NCBI GenBank assembly: GCA_028671895.1
Contig: CM053801.1
Coordinates: forward strand, 14,979,375 to 15,043,374
DNA: 64,000 nucleotides
Direction: 5' to 3'
Origin: Oenanthe sinensis
Taxonomy: Eukaryota > Streptophyta > Magnoliopsida > Apiales > Apiaceae
The position numbers were made by a program, and so were the translations under genes. Below the pieces are notes generated by a model, which searched no databases, was not told the DNA's origin, and worked only from the letters and a program-made list of their open reading frames with translations. This document shows, piece after piece, positions 60,611 to 64,000 of this stretch. Positions within the stretch are counted from its first letter, which is position 1; each line of letters opens with the position of its first letter.

Positions 60611-61723
60611 ATACGAATATTTAAAAAAATGTTCATGTATTATACATATTATAAGATACTATATAAAAAAATTATTAAAATATAAATAAAAATTATGAAA
60701 TATTAGGGAAAAAACCAGTACAGCGATCCAATCCACCGATTATATGTATTATATAATAAATATGAAAAAATATCACAAACAAATGGCACAAGAAATTGCA
60801 ATGCACAGAGATTTTGAAAAGTTGCAGTAAAACCAAAAATTGGGAGAATAATTATTGAGACGATTTTGGAAGATAGTAGTAGGTAGAGTTCACTTGAATC
60901 AAAATGTCCGGGGATAAGTGCATCAAAGGAACCATCGTGAGCAGAATTGTCAAATTCGCCGGACTGTTAATATAATGCACATAACTTATTTACATCATCG
61001 TTGATCTAATTAATTTTGAAATATTAAGTGTTTTTAAACAAAGGATAATTATTAGCAAAAAGCAAAAAAAAAGATTTTGTTTGATTTTATTACTTGGATT
61101 GGATTTTTCTATCAATTGAAGCGGATACAATTTTAATTTATTACGCTCTGATATAGCTAATTAAAGATTATTATTTTGAATAATAATAAAAAAAAATTAA
61201 TGAAACAAGTAAATAATAATTTGGCTCAAACCTTATTCCATTGCATCAATCGGAGTCCATTTCAGTATTTCACAACCTAAAAATTAGGTACTAGGTAACA
61301 GAGAAGAAGAGATGTCACCATTTTTTACACCGACTAATAAATACGAATGGAACTACTGTGTACAAATAGAATTTTTTATTATAAAAAAGAACATATATTC
61401 GGCGCATTATAAATTTGTAAATGTAAGAAAAATAAAAATAGATAATCAATTTGTTGTTGGTGTGGACCTGTAGTTGCAGCCCATTTGTGTTGACCAGAAC
61501 CATATACACACACACAGATAAATAAATAAATATATAGTATAGAGAACACATGTAATTTTCGAAAAGTAAGTGCCAGCGTGAGAGGGTGGCTAAGTGTTCA
61601 ACCCCCGAGTAGGTGCACCAAAACCCACTGATAAATACACACACTCCCCCCTACTATCCAAGCCTGCATCTCCCCATACACACTCCTTGTCATTTTTATT
61701 CATTTGTAACACTCTATAATATT
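60611..61723 (+). promoter_or_regulatory. COMT upstream region
   Basis: 1.1 kb between the retrotransposon and the COMT start codon. A/T-rich, with a (CA)n/(ATAA)n stretch near 61503-61535. The likely TATA-like string tatatagtat is near 61530, giving a leader of roughly 170 nt. The 5' leader is pyrimidine-rich (actccccc). No gene seen. Confidence 0.4.
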
Positions 61724-63896
61724 ATGAATACAATGTCGACGGAGCTGATACCACCAACTGTACTGCAAGAAGAAGAAGAAGAAGCAGCTTGCATGTTTGC
61801 CATGCAATTAGCAAGTGCTTCTGTATTGCCTATGGTTCTCAAATCAGCCATAGAGCTTAACCTTCTTGAGGCCATAGCTAAAGCGGGTCCGGCTGCTTAT
61901 GTTTCGCCTTCCGAACTTGCGGCTGGGCTTCCATCCAGCCAACCTGACACCCCTGTCATGCTTGACCGCATCCTTCGGCTCCTAGCTAGCTACTCTGTGC
62001 TCAAGTGTAAACTTCGTGACCTGCCTCACGGTCGGGTCGAGCGGCTTTATGGATTGGCTCCTGTGTGCAAGTTCTTGACTAAAAACTCTGATGGGGTGTC
62101 TATGGCGCCACTTTTGCTCATGAACCAAGACAAAATCCTTATGGAGAGCTGGTATGGCCTTTCGATTTTCCAGTACTAATTACAACTTAGTGTTATTAAC
62201 ATTTTATTCGACTTGAATAGATTGTAGCCATATGCCACTAGAGCACAGTGCATGCCTCAAATGGTTGTTGCATACTTGCGTATATGCTAATTATTGTATA
62301 TATTAGAACAGAGAATAACTGTGCATTTTAATTTCCAGCCACATGTTAAAGGCAACCATCTCATCGTTCACTACTAACTGTCTAACTTTGCTTGGGTATT
62401 GACGTCTTACAATTGAAGTTCATCTTTTGACTGGTACAGCATTTCCAATTTCTTAGGTGCTTTGAAATTAATGTATTGGTACTTGACCTCGAAATATTCT
62501 ACCTTCGATCTGATGCATATATAACTACTGATAGAGCAGTCGATTATTGACTCAATCTACATCTTTTTGGGTTAGATTTATCTGTAGGACTTGATTAGTC
62601 AAATTAATTTTTAGTTCTTGGTAAAGGTAGGAATTAAACCCACATAACCATGTCTCTGCATCATGAACTCTTAACATCTTGTTACCATGGGATCACTAGG
62701 CTAGCTACAGTCGTCCAAATTATCATATACCAAGGTCAAAAGTAGATTAGAGCCAGGAAAGAGTCTAGAATCATACACATGTAAAACACACATATATATT
62801 TCTTCTTTCTACATTTCTTAAATTTTGTATAGATATCTAATTTTTTCTAGAAATAAATCGTGTACAGGTATCACTTGAAAGATGCAGTTCTTGATGGTGG
62901 AATACCTTTTAACAAGGCATATGGAATGACAGCATTTGAGTACCATGGAAAAGACCCCAGATTTAACAAAGTCTTCAACCAGGGAATGTCTAATCATTCT
63001 ACTATAACGATGAAAAAGATCCTCCAAACATACAATGGTTTTGGAGGTCTCAACACTGTGGTGGATGTCGGTGGAGGCACTGGAGCCACCCTCAATATGA
63101 TTATCTCCAAATACCCTAATCTCAAAGGGATTAACTTTGATCTCCCCCACGTCGTTGAAGATGCTCCATCTTATCCTGGTAAGCAGATTTCAAAATTGTT
63201 ATACGCATAGGTGCCTGGTCATCTTAATACTTTAAGATGTCAAGATTTTGAAGCATAACTATGTGTGGAATTATATTTGCCATAGATAGTATGTTAAGAG
63301 ATTAATGGTTCAAAAACTTTAAGATGTCAGAGTAGATTTACTAACATTTTTTGTTACATATTTTTATTTGAAGTTGTCTGTTTTTTTTTTTTTTGTTTGA
63401 TTTGATTTGGTTATGTAGGTGTGGAGCATGTTGGAGGTGACATGTTTGTTAGCGTGCCAAAAGGGGATGCTATTTTCATGAAGGTCTGTTTGATTTTTTT
63501 AATCCCATTTAAACCTACACATATTGAATTAGTATTATTAGGCCAGTATGTAGCTTAATGAATGTAGCTGTTAACTCAATAAAATTTAATATTGTGCAGT
63601 GGATATGTCACGATTGGAGCGATGCACATTGCCTGGCATTCTTGAAGAACTGCTATAAGGCACTTCCAAAGAATGGAAAGGTGATACTAGCGGAATGCAT
63701 TCTTCCAGAGGATCCAGACTCCAAACTTACAACCAAGAATGTCATTCATATAGATGTTATAATGCTTGCACATAATCCTGGTGGAAAAGAAAGAACTGAA
63801 AAAGACTTTGAGGCCTTGGGAAAAGAGGCTGGTTTCAAAAGCTTTAACAAGGCCTGCTGTGCTTATAATACTTGGGTTATTGAATATTATAAATAG
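61724..63896 (+). CDS. COMT: caffeic acid 3-O-methyltransferase (COMT)
   Basis: Four exons, 61724-62151, 62868-63178, 63419-63483 and 63600-63896, give 366 residues, the usual COMT length. The N-terminal dimerisation domain contains ACMFAMQLASASVLPMVLK. The SAM-binding glycine loop is VVDVGGGTGATL. Substrate-region blocks include YHLKDAVLDGGIPFNKAYG. The catalytic His lies in WICHDWSD, with Glu in LAECILPEDPD and in PGGKERTEKDFE. The enzyme 3-O-methylates caffeic acid, caffeyl aldehyde and 5-hydroxyconiferyl derivatives in lignin and phenylpropanoid synthesis, in the cytosol. The protein resembles Apiaceae COMTs, which can also act in furanocoumarin-related methylation; substrate range is not readable here. 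A second in-frame ATG is at 61733. AATAAA follows at 63970. Confidence 0.95.
62630..62703 (-). repeat. candidate tRNA-derived SINE head in COMT intron 1
   Basis: On the minus strand, box A TAGCCTAGTGATCCC (62689-62703) is followed by a box B-like gggtttaattcc (62630-62641). The head resembles that in ENH1 intron 3, suggesting the same SINE family. The ends were not resolved. Confidence 0.45.
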
Positions 63897-64000
63897 AAGA
63901 TCAATCCTTGGGGGGTTTGGCATCTGCTTAATGCTTGAATTTCTTGTCACAATTAAGTGATATATGTGTAATAAAGTTTCAATGAAATATTAGCAAGTAA

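Overview
This is plant nuclear DNA: intron-rich genes with GT-AG introns (plus a few GC-AG), AT-rich intergenic DNA, Stowaway-type MITEs and a decayed Ty3/gypsy element. The COMT at the right end looks closest to Apiaceae (celery/Ammi/carrot-type) caffeate O-methyltransferases as I remember them, so an umbellifer is my best guess; a database search would settle it. Exon models were built by hand from splice signals. For every intact multi-exon gene the exon lengths add up to a whole number of codons.

Layout, left to right. 370-8989 (+): 3' part of a TWO-IN-ONE/FUSED kinase gene (kinase C-lobe plus the ARM-like region). 10179-12727 (-): unrecognised nuclear-type acidic protein with a short conserved N-terminal motif. 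12.7-15.9 kb: intergenic, with a 9-bp-TSD element of palindromic 'ccggatatccgg' motifs and a Stowaway MITE. 16504-21975 (+): PWWP-domain protein (At1g51745 type). 23163-25274 (-): ENH1-like rubredoxin/PDZ plastid protein. 26200-29447 (-): HP30-type Tim17/22/23 + SAM protein. These two neighbours together hold four GC-AG introns. 30689-31878 (-): complete 16-Cys thaumatin-like protein. 34020-34457 (-): unknown Cys-rich protein. 34.5-40.6 kb: repeat-rich gap. 40647-43610 (+): membrane-tethered NAC factor. 45656-46489 (-): small Cys-rich protein, perhaps RIN13-like. 46.5-48.7 kb: another 9-bp-TSD element. 48691-51401 (-): cwf21/CWC21-type splicing factor with a +1 frameshift in exon 1. 51.4-55 kb: nested small transposons. 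55007-60610 (+): dead Ty3/gypsy element interrupted by a solo LTR. 61724-63896 (+): complete COMT.

The genes do not form a pathway. Two adjacent same-strand genes (ENH1-like, HP30-like) both encode plastid proteins. The observations I would follow first are a tandemly duplicated 5' splice site in the NAC gene, where use of the second copy would cut off the membrane anchor; the cluster of GC-AG introns; a set of dispersed elements sharing self-complementary short motifs and 9-10 bp target duplications; and the frameshift in the splicing-factor gene. I saw no CRISPR array, rRNA gene or convincing tRNA gene.
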